This document shows, one piece after another, positions 32,980 through 41,393 of a stretch of DNA of 64,000 nucleotides; the stretch's first letter is position 1; the number at the start of each line of letters is the position of its first letter. The notes under the pieces are model-generated. The model was not told the origin of the DNA. It did no database searches and was given only the letters and a program-made list of their open reading frames with translations. The stretch spans positions 62,001 through 126,000 of the forward strand of contig NZ_BLAF01000022.1 of the NCBI RefSeq assembly GCF_009687885.1, read 5' to 3'. Position numbers and translations under genes: made by a program. Source of the DNA: Acrocarpospora pleiomorpha (GTDB lineage: Bacteria; Actinomycetota; Actinomycetes; Streptosporangiales; Streptosporangiaceae).

Positions 32980-33920
32980 CGCACGTGGCCGGAGCGGTGC
33001 TGCAGGTGGTTCTCGTCGCGGTAGGGTCCCCCCTGCTGGTCGGGATGATGCGCCAGGTCAGGGCCCGGCTGGAAGGCCGGGCGGGCGCGGGGATCGGCCA
33101 GCCGTGGCGGGACCTGCGCAAGCTCGTGCGCAAGGAGCCGATCGCCCCCGACGGCACCGGCTGGGTGTTCCGAGCCGCGCCACTGCTGCTGGCCGGCACG
33201 GTGCTCGTGGTGGCGGCCGTGGTGCCGCTGGTGTCCACCACCTCGCCGCTGGACGAGGTCGCCGACCTGTTCGCGGTGGTGGCGCTGCTGGCGCTGGGCT
33301 CGGTCGCGCTCGCGCTGGGCGCCCTGGACACCTCCACCGCGTTCGGCGGGATGGGTGCCAGCCGGGAGATGATCGTGCTCGCGCTGGTGGAGCCCACCAT
33401 CCTGCTGTCGGTGTTCGCGCTGTCGGTCCGGGTCGGCACCACCAACCTGGGCACGATCGTCACCTCGGCGGTGGCCGACCCGCTGGCCGTGATCTCCCCG
33501 GCCAGCCTGCTCGCGGCGGCCGCGCTGGCGATCGTCACGTTCGCCGAGACCGGCCGGATCCCGGTGGACAACCCGTCCACCCACCTGGAACTGACCATGA
33601 TCCACGAGGCCATGGTCCTGGAGTACGCCGGTCCCGACCTGGCGCTCATCGAGTGGGCGTCCGCGATGCGCCTCTCGGTCCTGCTCGGCCTGCTGACCAG
33701 CCTGTTCGCCCCGTGGGGCATCGCGACCGGGAGCGCAGGGCCGGGAGCGCTCCTGCTGGCGGCGGTGGTCGTCACCGTCAAGGTGGCCCTGCTGGGGGCG
33801 CTCCTGGCGGCCGGTGAGGTGTTCATGGCCAAGCTGCGGCTGTTCCGCATCCCCGAACTGCTCGCCGGGTCCTTCCTGATGGCCCTGCTGGCCGTCGCGG
33901 CGTCCTTCTTCCTGGCGTGA
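32976..33920 (+). CDS. hycD: HycD/HyfC-like membrane subunit (NuoH family)
   Basis: 314-residue integral membrane protein of the NuoH/HycD type. Conserved features include the glycine/arginine-rich cytoplasmic loop near the start (RARLEGRAGAGIGQPWRDLRKL), the FAETGRIPVDNPSTHLELTMIHEAMVLEYAG segment characteristic of the family, and about eight hydrophobic helices. GTG 32976 overlaps the previous stop. It anchors the peripheral Fe-S/large subunits to the antiporter-like subunits. It corresponds to M. tuberculosis hycD. Confidence 0.88.
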   Translation: MTHVAGAVLQVVLVAVGSPLLVGMMRQVRARLEGRAGAGIGQPWRDLRKLVRKEPIAPDGTGWVFRAAPLLLAGTVLVVAAVVPLVSTTSPLDEVADLFAVVALLALGSVALALGALDTSTAFGGMGASREMIVLALVEPTILLSVFALSVRVGTTNLGTIVTSAVADPLAVISPASLLAAAALAIVTFAETGRIPVDNPSTHLELTMIHEAMVLEYAGPDLALIEWASAMRLSVLLGLLTSLFAPWGIATGSAGPGALLLAAVVVTVKVALLGALLAAGEVFMAKLRLFRIPELLAGSFLMALLAVAASFFLA

Positions 33921-33925
33921 GGTCC

Positions 33926-34606
33926 ATGACTGAAACGATGTTCACCCTGCCGCCCTCGCTGTACGTCCCGCTGCTGGACCTGGCCTGCGGCGCGTTCCTG
34001 CTGACCGGGATGATGGTGCTCTGGCGGCGCGACCTGGCGGCGATCGTCCGGCTGTTCGCCCTGCAGGGCATCGCGTTGGCGGCGCTGATCGTCGTGCTCG
34101 GCGTGTACGAGCAGGATGTGGAGCTGGTCGCCGTCGGTCTTGGTGTCGGTGCGCTTCGCGCCGGGCTGTTGCCGTACCTGATGCGCCGCGCCCTGATCGC
34201 CGGCGGCGCGGGCCGGGAGGTGCGGCCCGTGGTGAACGTGGCGACCTCGCTGCTGGTGGCGGCGGTGCTGGCCATGCTCGCCTACGCCGTCGCCCAGCCG
34301 CTGATACGGCTGTCGCCCACGCCCGCCACCCAGGCCGTGCCGATCGCGCTGACCGTGCTGCTGGTCGGGTTCTTCGTCCTGGTCACCCGGCGGCGCGCGC
34401 TGTCGCAGGTGGTGGGCTTCCTGCTGATGGACAACGCCATCACCATGACCGCGTTCCTCACCACCAGCGGGGTGCCGCTCGTGGTCGAGCTGGGGATCTC
34501 GATGGACGTGCTGCTGGCCGTCCTGGTGTTCCAGGTTCTGACCACCCGGATGCGCGCCGCTTTCGGCGGCACCGACCTGGACGAGCTCCGGGAGCTGCAC
34601 GACTGA
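33926..34606 (+). CDS. hycP: HyfE/HycP-like membrane subunit
   Basis: About 226 residues with six to seven hydrophobic helices, resembling HyfE (a NuoK-like fold) and the M. tuberculosis hycP product. ALSQVVGFLLMDNAITMTAF carries the conserved charged residue of this subunit. ATG 33926 is chosen because a GAGG lies just before it; GTG 33917, overlapping the previous stop, is also possible. The stop overlaps the next start (TGATG). It is part of the membrane arm; no other function can be read. Confidence 0.82.
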   Translation: MTETMFTLPPSLYVPLLDLACGAFLLTGMMVLWRRDLAAIVRLFALQGIALAALIVVLGVYEQDVELVAVGLGVGALRAGLLPYLMRRALIAGGAGREVRPVVNVATSLLVAAVLAMLAYAVAQPLIRLSPTPATQAVPIALTVLLVGFFVLVTRRRALSQVVGFLLMDNAITMTAFLTTSGVPLVVELGISMDVLLAVLVFQVLTTRMRAAFGGTDLDELRELHD

Positions 34607-36057
34607 TGAGCACCCTGCTGATCCTCGCCCCTGTTGGGTTTCCCCTGCTCGCCGCCGCCGGCTGCGCGGTGTTCGGCTGGAACCGGGTGACCGCGTGGCT
34701 GGGCGCGGCGGCCGCGGCCGGGCTGCTCGCCGCCGCGATCGGGCTCGCCGTGACCGGGCCGGGGTCCGCGCTGTGGGGGCTGCTGCGGGCGGACGCGCTC
34801 AGCGCGTACATGCTGATCGTGATCGGGGTGGTGGCCCTGCTCGCGATGGCCGCCAGCCCCGCCTACCTGGCGGCCGAGCTGGCCGCCGGGCACACCTGGC
34901 CGCGCGCCATGCGCCGCTACGGCATGCTCACCCAGGCGTTCGTCGCCGCGATGGCCCTGGCCGTGCTCTCCTCCAGCCTGGGCATGCTCTGGGTGGCGGT
35001 GGAGGCGACCACCATCGTCACCGCCTTCCTCGTCGGCCACCGGCACACCCGGGAGGCGACCGAGGCGGCCTGGAAATACGTGGTCATCTGCTCGGTGGGC
35101 ATCGCGCTGGCGCTGCTGGGCATCGTGCTGGTGCACTACGCGGCCTCCCACGTGGGCGTGGCCTCCCTGGACTGGACGACCCTGTCCTTGCACGCCGACC
35201 GGCTCGACCCCGGGGTGATGCGGGTCGCCGTGGTCCTGCTCGTGCTCGGGTTCGGCACCAAGGCCGGGCTCGCGCCGCTGCACGCCTGGCTGCCCGACGC
35301 CCACAGCCAGGCCCCCGCGCCGGTCTCGGCGCTGATGTCCGGGGTGCTGCTGTCGGTGGCGTTCTACGCCATCCTGCGGGTCAAGGTCATCGCCGACGCC
35401 GCCCTCGGCACCGGTTTCACCCGCCTGCTGCTCGTCGTCGTGGCCCTGGCCTCCCTGCTGGTCACGGCCCTGCTGCTGCTGGCCCAGCGGGACTACAAGC
35501 GCCTGCTGGCCTACTCCAGCATCGAGCACATGGGGCTGATCGCCCTGGGCACGGCCATCGGCGGCACGCTCGCGCTGACCGCCGTCCTGCTGCACATCCT
35601 CGGCCACGGGCTCGGCAAATCGGTGCTGTTCCTCAGCGCCGGGCACCTCCACCAGGCCGTCGGCAGCAGCCGCGTCCACGCCGTGCGCGGCCTGGCGGCG
35701 CGCGCGCCGCTGCTGGCCGGAGCGTTCGCGCTCGGCCTGCTGGCCCTGCTCGGGCTGCCACCGTTCAGCCTGTTCGCCAGCGAGCTGGGCATCGCCAGGG
35801 CCGGTTTCGCCGCCGGTCTCGGCTGGGTGATCGCGCCGGCCTTCGTGCTGGTGCTGGTCATCGCCGCCGCCCTCGGCCGGCACGCCAGGGACATGCTCCT
35901 GGGCCCCGCCTCCCCGGCCGACGCCATCCCGATGCCCCGCAGTGTGGCCGCCACGCTGATCGCCGGGCTGGCCGCGTGCGCCGTCCTGGGCGTCGCCGCC
36001 GGACCCCTGAACACCCTGCTGAGGACCGCCGCTTCCATCGCCGGAGCCCTGCCATGA
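34606..36057 (+). CDS. hycQ: HyfF/HycQ-like antiporter-type membrane subunit
   Basis: 483-residue polytopic protein of the proton-conducting (NuoN/HyfF) family. Conserved residues include Glu in LWVAVEATTIV, Lys in GFGTKAGLAPLHAWLPDAHSQAP, the DYKRLLAYSSIEHMG loop, and Lys in GHGLGKSVLFLSAGHL. It is a second antiporter-like subunit besides the product of 30970, so the membrane arm has two potential ion channels. It corresponds to M. tuberculosis hycQ. Its stop overlaps the large-subunit start. Confidence 0.87.
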   Translation: MSTLLILAPVGFPLLAAAGCAVFGWNRVTAWLGAAAAAGLLAAAIGLAVTGPGSALWGLLRADALSAYMLIVIGVVALLAMAASPAYLAAELAAGHTWPRAMRRYGMLTQAFVAAMALAVLSSSLGMLWVAVEATTIVTAFLVGHRHTREATEAAWKYVVICSVGIALALLGIVLVHYAASHVGVASLDWTTLSLHADRLDPGVMRVAVVLLVLGFGTKAGLAPLHAWLPDAHSQAPAPVSALMSGVLLSVAFYAILRVKVIADAALGTGFTRLLLVVVALASLLVTALLLLAQRDYKRLLAYSSIEHMGLIALGTAIGGTLALTAVLLHILGHGLGKSVLFLSAGHLHQAVGSSRVHAVRGLAARAPLLAGAFALGLLALLGLPPFSLFASELGIARAGFAAGLGWVIAPAFVLVLVIAAALGRHARDMLLGPASPADAIPMPRSVAATLIAGLAACAVLGVAAGPLNTLLRTAASIAGALP

Positions 36058-37514
36058 CCACACGCACCGTCAGCCCCGGCGACCTGACCGGCGCGGCCAC
36101 CGAGCTGATCGCCCGAGGCCACCGGCTCGCCCTGATGTCGGCCCACCAGGAGGCCCGGGGATTCGGCGTGGTCTACCTGTTCACCGCCCCCGGCCTCGAC
36201 CACACCGAACTCCACCTCCACCTGCCGCCGGACGACCCCACGCTGCCCAGCCTCGCCCGGGTGTCGTTCCCCGCCGGCCGCTTCGAGCGGGAGATCCGCG
36301 ACCTGTACGGCATCACGCCGCTCGACCACCCGCAGCCGCGCCGCCTGGTCCGCCACCACCACTGGCCACGCGGCTGGTACCCGATGCGCGCCGACGCGGG
36401 CCCGCCCCCCGCCTTCGGCGACCCCGAAGGGCCGTTTCCCTTCCTTACCGTGGAAGGGCCGGGCGTGTACGAGATTCCCGTCGGTCCCGTCCACGCCGGC
36501 CTCATCGAACCCGGGCATTTCCGCTTCTCCGTCGTCGGCGAGACCGTCCTGAAGCTCAAAGCCCGGCTCTGGTTCGTCCACAGGGGCATCGAGAAGCTCT
36601 TCCAGGGCCGAGCCCCGGCCGACGCGTTGCCGCTGGCCGAACGGGTGAGCGGCGACACCTCCGTCGGCCACGCCCTGGCCTACTGCCTGGCCGTGGAGGA
36701 GGCCACCGGCACGGCGGTGCCGGACGAGGCGCGCGGCGCGCGGGCGATCCTGCTGGAGCTGGAACGCCTCTACAACCACGTCACCGATCTCGGCGCCCTG
36801 TGCAACGACGTCGCCCACGGCATCCTGCACGCGCACGCGGGACGGGTGCGCGAGCAGCTCCTGCGGATCAACGACGAGGTCACCGGGCACCGGCTGCTCC
36901 GCGGCGGCGTGATCCTGGGCGGCGCGGCGCTCCGCGCGCTGCCCGATCCGGCCCGCCTGGCGGCCATCGGGGCGGACGTCGCCGAGATCGTCGAGCTCGC
37001 CCTGTCCCACACGGTGGTCGCCGACCGGTTCACCGGCACCGCGCTCCTGCCTTTCGCGGCCGCCCGCGACCTGGGCACCCTCGGCTACGTCGCCCGTGCC
37101 AGCGGTCTCGACACGGACGCCCGCCGAGACCACCCCAGTGCCGACCTCGGCTCGTTCACCCCGGCCCTGCGCACCGGCGGGGACGTCCTGGCCCGCTTCC
37201 AGATCCGCGCGGACGAGATCGCCAGTTCCATCGAGCTGATCTCGTGGCTGGTCAGCAGATCGGCCTCCGGCCAGAGCGTCCCTCCTGCGATGGACCGGCA
37301 GGCGTCCGGTGTCGGGATCGCCGAAGGCTGGCGCGGCACCATCGTCCACCGGGTGGAACTCGCCCCCGACGGCACGCTCGCCCGCGTGAAGATCGTCGAC
37401 CCGTCGTTCGTCAACTGGCCCGCGCTGCCCGTCGCCCTCAACGGCGCGATCGTGCCCGACTTCCCCCTGGTCAACAAGAGCTTCAACCTCTCCTACGCAG
37501 GCAACGACCTGTAG
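36054..37514 (+). CDS. hycE: HycE/HyfG-like large subunit (NuoC-NuoD fusion) lacking all NiFe-binding cysteines
   Basis: 486 residues: an N-terminal NuoC-like domain (to about 115, with FEREIRDLYGI) fused to a NuoD/hydrogenase-large-subunit domain. True hydrogenases have R-x-C-G-x-C near the start of that domain and D-P-C-x-x-C at the end. Here these read R197-V-S199-G-D-T202 and D449-P-S-F-V-N454, so all four metal ligands are lost. The protein therefore cannot hold a NiFe site and belongs to an Ehr-type (hydrogenase-related) complex. No hyp maturation, protease or formate dehydrogenase gene is nearby. The substrate of the peripheral arm is unknown. Confidence 0.88.
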   Translation: MTTRTVSPGDLTGAATELIARGHRLALMSAHQEARGFGVVYLFTAPGLDHTELHLHLPPDDPTLPSLARVSFPAGRFEREIRDLYGITPLDHPQPRRLVRHHHWPRGWYPMRADAGPPPAFGDPEGPFPFLTVEGPGVYEIPVGPVHAGLIEPGHFRFSVVGETVLKLKARLWFVHRGIEKLFQGRAPADALPLAERVSGDTSVGHALAYCLAVEEATGTAVPDEARGARAILLELERLYNHVTDLGALCNDVAHGILHAHAGRVREQLLRINDEVTGHRLLRGGVILGGAALRALPDPARLAAIGADVAEIVELALSHTVVADRFTGTALLPFAAARDLGTLGYVARASGLDTDARRDHPSADLGSFTPALRTGGDVLARFQIRADEIASSIELISWLVSRSASGQSVPPAMDRQASGVGIAEGWRGTIVHRVELAPDGTLARVKIVDPSFVNWPALPVALNGAIVPDFPLVNKSFNLSYAGNDL

Positions 37515-37560
37515 CCGTGGTCTTTTAGGACCTCTTGCTCATCGCTTATTCGTGCGCATA

Positions 37561-37576
37561 TACTCGTCTACAAGTA
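37561..37576. promoter_or_regulatory. candidate PadR operator
   Basis: TACTCGTC-TACAAGTA, with perfect TACT/AGTA ends and near-symmetric inner bases, 21 bases before the PadR start. PadR proteins typically bind such TACT...AGTA or ATGT...ACAT palindromes and repress their own gene. Confidence 0.5.
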
Positions 37577-37596
37577 ATCGTGAACGAGGAGGGGAA

Positions 37597-38247
37597 ATGC
37601 CGAAGCGGCGCAAGGTCAGCAACCTGCTGGCGCTCGCCGTGCTGTCCGCCCTCGTCCAGCGCCCCATGCACCCCTACGAGATCGCCACCGCACTGCGCGG
37701 CTGGGGCAAAGATCAGGACATGGAGATCAAGTGGGGATCTCTCTACACAGTCGTCCGCAACATGGACAAACACGGCCTGATCGAGGCCGTGGAAAGCGTC
37801 CGCGAAGGCCGTAGGCCCGAGCGCACCGTCTATCGCATCACCGACGAAGGACGCGCGGAGCTGGTCGACTGGGCGCGCGAGCTGGTCTCCACGCCCGTGC
37901 GGGAACATCCGCGCTTCCGCGCCGGGCTGTCGGTGCTGGCCGCGCTCCACCCGGACGAGGCCACAAGCCTCCTGCGGCGGCGGCTGGACCTGCTGGAAGA
38001 CCACATCACGGCACTGCGTGAGGAACTCGCGCAGTATCTGCGGGAGAACATTCCGCGGCTGTTCCTGGTCGAGTCGGAATACGACCTGGCCATCCAGGAG
38101 GCGGAAGCGACCTGGATCCGCTCGCTACTCGCCGAGCTCACCTCGGGCGCCTACCCGGGGCTGGACGCGTGGCGGGCCTACCACGAAACCGGCGAGATAC
38201 CGGCAGAGCTGACAGAACTAGCCGAAAGGACCAGCTCCACGGAGTAA
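37597..38247 (+). CDS. PadR-family transcriptional regulator
   Basis: 216-residue regulator with the PadR winged helix (about residues 8-95: LALAVLSALVQRPMHPYEIA, KWGSLYTVVRNMDKHGLIE, YRITDEGRAEL). A long C-terminal helical domain (Vir_act_alpha_C-like) serves dimerisation. GAGGAGGGG precedes ATG 37597; the upstream in-frame start at 37552 would run through the operator. A strong hairpin follows the gene. The next gene downstream is an FAD monooxygenase, the likely regulated target, as in other PadR-detoxification pairs. Confidence 0.88.
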   Translation: MPKRRKVSNLLALAVLSALVQRPMHPYEIATALRGWGKDQDMEIKWGSLYTVVRNMDKHGLIEAVESVREGRRPERTVYRITDEGRAELVDWARELVSTPVREHPRFRAGLSVLAALHPDEATSLLRRRLDLLEDHITALREELAQYLRENIPRLFLVESEYDLAIQEAEATWIRSLLAELTSGAYPGLDAWRAYHETGEIPAELTELAERTSSTE

Positions 38248-38251
38248 TTCA

Positions 38252-38289
38252 GGGCCCTGGCGCGGTGCGCCAACACCACGCCAGGACCC
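38252..38289 (+). terminator. terminator hairpin after padR-type gene
   Basis: Arms GGGCCCTGGCG (38252-38262) and CGCCAGGACCC (38279-38289) pair over 11 bases with one mismatch. An inner GGTG/CACC pair extends the stem. The sequence TTTCCTC follows. It lies five bases after the PadR stop. Confidence 0.75.
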
Positions 38290-38363
38290 TTTCCTCGAAC
38301 CACACCTGGGAAGGCGCTCGGCCCGAGGCGGCAACCACGAGGATAGCCTGCTCCCTCCCAGGG

Positions 38364-38384
38364 CGGTTCGGACGTACGCAACCG
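38364..38384. promoter_or_regulatory. candidate operator upstream of FAD monooxygenase
   Basis: CGGTT and AACCG arms separated by 11 bases with a central GTAC, 20 bases before the monooxygenase start. It differs from the PadR-gene palindrome, so its binder is uncertain. Confidence 0.35.
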
Positions 38385-38404
38385 ATCACCCAAGGGAGAA
38401 GACC

Positions 38405-39610
38405 ATGACTCAGGTCAAGACAGCGATCGTCATCGGCGGCGGCATCGCCGGCCCCGTGGCCGCCCTCGCGCTGCACAAGGCGGGCATCACGGCAACCGTC
38501 TACGAGGCGTACCCCAGCACCGCCGACGGCATCGGCGGCACCTTCGCACTCGCCCCGAACGGCGTCGCGGCCCTGCGCACCATCGGCGCGGCCGAAACCG
38601 TGACCGCGATCTCCACGCCGCTCCCGCGCATGGTCATGTCCGTCGGCGGCAAGCACCTGGACCTGCCCGGCCTGGCCGACATGCCGCCCCTGCAGCAGGT
38701 GCACCGCAGCGACCTCTACCGCTCCCTGCACGACCGCGCCGCCGCCGACGGCATCCCCATCGAGTACGGCAAGCGCCTGGTCGACGCGCAGGAAACCGCG
38801 ACGGGCGTCACCGCCAGATTCGCCGACGGCAGCACCGCCACCGCGGACATCCTCATCGGGGCAGACGGCGTCCGATCCACCGTGCGCCGCCTCATCGACC
38901 CGAACGCGGCCGGCCCCCTGTACACCGGACTGCTCGGCTTCGAGGCGGTCGCGCGGCACGAGGTGGACGCCGAACCCGGCACGCTGACCTTCGCCTTCGG
39001 CAAGGGCGGCTACTACCTCTACTGGCCGGAGCCAGGCGGCGGCACCCGATGGGGTGTCAACCTGCCCCAAGACCGGCCGTTGAGCCTCACCGAGGCCCGC
39101 GCCGTGCCCTCGTCCGACTGGATGCGAACGCTGCGCACCACCTTCGCCGACGATGATCCCGGCCGTGACCTGATGCTGACCAGCAACGCCGACGAACTGC
39201 AGGTCGTGGGATCACTGCACATCATGCCCCCGGTCAAGCACTGGCATCGAGGCCGCATGGTCCTGGTCGGCGACTCGGCGCACGCCCCCTCCAACAGCTC
39301 CGGCCAGGGCGCCTCACTGTCGATCGAAAGCGCCGTGCAACTGGCCCGCTGCCTGCGCGACCTCCCTGACATCCCCTCTGCGTACGCCACCTTCGAGCGC
39401 CTGCGGCGCGAACGCGTGGAGAAGGTCGCCCGCCGCGCGGCACGGATCAACCAGGCCAAGGCTCCGGGCGCGGTGGCCAGAGCGCTGATGCCCCTGCTGA
39501 TGCCACTCCTGATGAAGACCGCCATGAACCCGGAGAAGACGATCGGTCCCGAACAGCGCTACGTGATCGACTGGGACGCCCCGGTGACGTCGGATCGCGT
39601 GCCTGCCTGA
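38405..39610 (+). CDS. FAD-dependent monooxygenase (TetX/PHBH-like)
   Basis: 401-residue class A flavoprotein monooxygenase. N-terminal G-G-G-I-A-G-P-V binds the ADP part of FAD, the middle D-G-V-R-S motif is present, and G-D-S-A-H-A-P-S-N-S-S-G-Q-G is the second FAD motif. GGAGAAG precedes ATG 38405. The general shape resembles TetX-like enzymes and anhydrotetracycline or rifamycin hydroxylases, so inactivation of an aromatic antibiotic is one possibility. It is isolated between two hairpins and preceded by a PadR gene, suggesting an inducible detoxification unit. Confidence 0.87.
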   Translation: MTQVKTAIVIGGGIAGPVAALALHKAGITATVYEAYPSTADGIGGTFALAPNGVAALRTIGAAETVTAISTPLPRMVMSVGGKHLDLPGLADMPPLQQVHRSDLYRSLHDRAAADGIPIEYGKRLVDAQETATGVTARFADGSTATADILIGADGVRSTVRRLIDPNAAGPLYTGLLGFEAVARHEVDAEPGTLTFAFGKGGYYLYWPEPGGGTRWGVNLPQDRPLSLTEARAVPSSDWMRTLRTTFADDDPGRDLMLTSNADELQVVGSLHIMPPVKHWHRGRMVLVGDSAHAPSNSSGQGASLSIESAVQLARCLRDLPDIPSAYATFERLRRERVEKVARRAARINQAKAPGAVARALMPLLMPLLMKTAMNPEKTIGPEQRYVIDWDAPVTSDRVPA

Positions 39611-39616
39611 CATCTC

Positions 39617-39653
39617 CGCCTGGTGGCACATTCGCGGAATGCGCCACCAGGCG
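39617..39653. terminator. bidirectional terminator after FAD monooxygenase
   Basis: An 11-bp outer stem, CGCCTGGTGGC with GCCACCAGGCG, plus an inner 5-bp CATTC/GAATG stem after one A/C mismatch, loop GCG. It starts seven bases after the monooxygenase stop and faces the convergent gene ending at 39731. Confidence 0.8.
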
Positions 39654-39730
39654 TTCGATCATGCGAATTTCGGCGACATGCTCCTGGCGGCAATGCTCGC
39701 CGACGTGGGGTTGGTCCAGCCGGAGGCGGG

Positions 39731-40168
39731 TTAGTGGCTCGTCGTGATTCTGGTCATGGCGGAGTCGTAGCCTCCGCCGCCTGGGTAGACCCACGCACCG
39801 GTCACCGTGTTCCCGTCCTGGCTGAAGGTGCCCTGGTAGTAGGCGGGCGATCCCTTCTCCCCGCCCCAGATGGTGAGAGTGTCGCCGTCCAGTTCGTACA
39901 CGTAGTCGAAGGTCTCGCCATTGCTGCCGTAGTAGCGGGACTTGATGTCCTTACCCGGCTCCTCCGACCCGAACGTACGCTCGCGGCCGATCATCTCCAC
40001 CCCCTTGATCGGCTTACCCTCCGACTCCATCTCGATGTCCTGAACAAGGAAGAAGCCACCCGCCAACCACCGGTAGGTGACCGTCCCCTGCGTCCCGCCC
40101 GTGACCCGCCACGCACCGACCAGCCGGTCCAGTGCCTTGATCGCCGGGTCCGGGATATTCTCGGTCAT
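39731..40168 (-). CDS. DUF1579-like small protein
   Basis: 145-residue protein with LDRLVGAWRVTGG at the start, GTVTYRWLAGGFFLVQDIEME in the middle and GGEKGSPAYYQGTFSQDGNTVTG near the end. This strand pattern is that of DUF1579-like lipocalin-fold proteins. There is no signal peptide and no recognisable catalytic residue. ATG 40168 is chosen because AGAGGA lies six bases upstream; ATG 40174 would be too close. It follows an ECF sigma gene on the same strand after 134 bases and is a natural candidate target of it. Confidence 0.68.
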   Translation of the reverse strand: MTENIPDPAIKALDRLVGAWRVTGGTQGTVTYRWLAGGFFLVQDIEMESEGKPIKGVEMIGRERTFGSEEPGKDIKSRYYGSNGETFDYVYELDGDTLTIWGGEKGSPAYYQGTFSQDGNTVTGAWVYPGGGGYDSAMTRITTSH

Positions 40169-40302
40169 GATCATTCCTCTCTTCGCGTCTCACCCGTATG
40201 ACGGGCGGGCGAACCCAAAGGAATCGGCGCGCTGTGGCCAGCCCGCGCAAGGAGGAATCGGTGCGCGCTCACAACCTCCTGGCCGGCCGGCTCGGCGGGT
40301 GC

Positions 40303-41325
40303 TCACAGCCTCGTGGCCAGCCCGAACGCGGCGAACAGCTCGACGCCGAACGTGGTGATCTCCACGACCCGGTCGCCTTCGATCCGCAGGACGTCGAGAT
40401 TGACGGCGGAGAAGTCGTGTTCGCCGTGCCGCCGGACATAGTTGGCCACCGTGGGTTGCCGGTTCGCGGCGGTGAGCACCCCGCGCCACTCGCCCCAAGC
40501 CTGCGGCCCGACCAGGACCGGCCGCCACATCGCCAGGATCGCCTCCCGCCCGTCATACACGGCCGCCAGCGGCGGCATCATCTGCCGTGCGTCCGCACGC
40601 AACAACTCGGCCAGCGCCGCGAGATCGGCTCTGTCGGAGGCCTCCAGGTAGCGTTGGAGCACGGCACGCTCCTCCTCGCTCGGCGAGGCACGCCGACCCC
40701 ACTCCGAACGCCTTTCAGGCAACTGCTCGCGCATCGTCACCCGGGCCCGCTGCAGCGCACTTTTAACCGAAGCGACGCTCAACTCAAGCGTCGCCGCGGT
40801 CTCGGCCGCAGGCCAGCCCAGCACGTCACGCAGGATCAACACCGCCCGCTGCTTCGGCGGCAGATGCTGGATAGCCGCCAGAAACGCCAGCTCGATCGTC
40901 TCTCTAGCGATCACGACAGCGTCAGGCTCCCCCTCACCGGGCGCGGCCAGATCCAGCAAAGCATCCGGATACGGCTGCAACCACCCAACCTCAGCCATCG
41001 GCACCCGCATCCCATCGGCACCCGCCGCCACGCCAACCTCCCGGCCGCGCGCGGGGCTGGAGAGCACATCCAGGCAGGCATTCGTCGCGATCCGATACAG
41101 CCAGGCCCGAAACGTCGATCGCCCCTGGAAACTCTCCCGCTTACGCCACGCTCGAAGCAGCGCCTCCTGAACAAGGTCCTCCGCCTCGGTGAACGAGCCA
41201 AGCATCCGATAACAGTGCACCCGAAGCTCATGCCGATAACGCTGCGCAAGCTCAGCGAACACCCCCTGATCGCCCAACCGCACAGCCTCAACTGCCTCGC
41301 TACCGCCCAACTCACCCTCTGCCAC
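40303..41325 (-). CDS. ECF-type sigma-70 factor with SnoaL-like C-terminal domain
   Basis: 340-residue sigma factor of the long ECF type (TIGR02960-like). Region 2 covers FAELAQRYRHELRVHCYRMLGSFTEAEDLVQEALLRAW. Region 4 has LPPKQRAVLILRDVLGWPAAETAATLELSVASVKSALQRAR. A C-terminal SnoaL/NTF2-like domain starts near residue 225 and may sense a small ligand or replace an anti-sigma factor. GTG 41325 has GGGAGGT upstream. No anti-sigma gene is adjacent. The previous gene on this strand, the F420-type protein, ends 68 bases upstream. Confidence 0.85.
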   Translation of the reverse strand: MAEGELGGSEAVEAVRLGDQGVFAELAQRYRHELRVHCYRMLGSFTEAEDLVQEALLRAWRKRESFQGRSTFRAWLYRIATNACLDVLSSPARGREVGVAAGADGMRVPMAEVGWLQPYPDALLDLAAPGEGEPDAVVIARETIELAFLAAIQHLPPKQRAVLILRDVLGWPAAETAATLELSVASVKSALQRARVTMREQLPERRSEWGRRASPSEEERAVLQRYLEASDRADLAALAELLRADARQMMPPLAAVYDGREAILAMWRPVLVGPQAWGEWRGVLTAANRQPTVANYVRRHGEHDFSAVNLDVLRIEGDRVVEITTFGVELFAAFGLATRL

Positions 41326-41393
41326 AGCGCACCTCCCGAGTCCGTCCACACTAGGACGGTCAACCCGCACGGCGGCCAGGCCGGCGTCTGCGC

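Noticed and set aside
34282..36063. 593-residue minus-strand open frame
   Set aside because: Antisense to the HyfE- and HyfF-like genes; Gln/Gly/His-rich low-complexity translation with no ribosome site or fold.
30491..37514. Functional NiFe formate hydrogenlyase
   Set aside because: All four large-subunit cysteines are replaced and no formate dehydrogenase, maturation protease or hyp gene is present.
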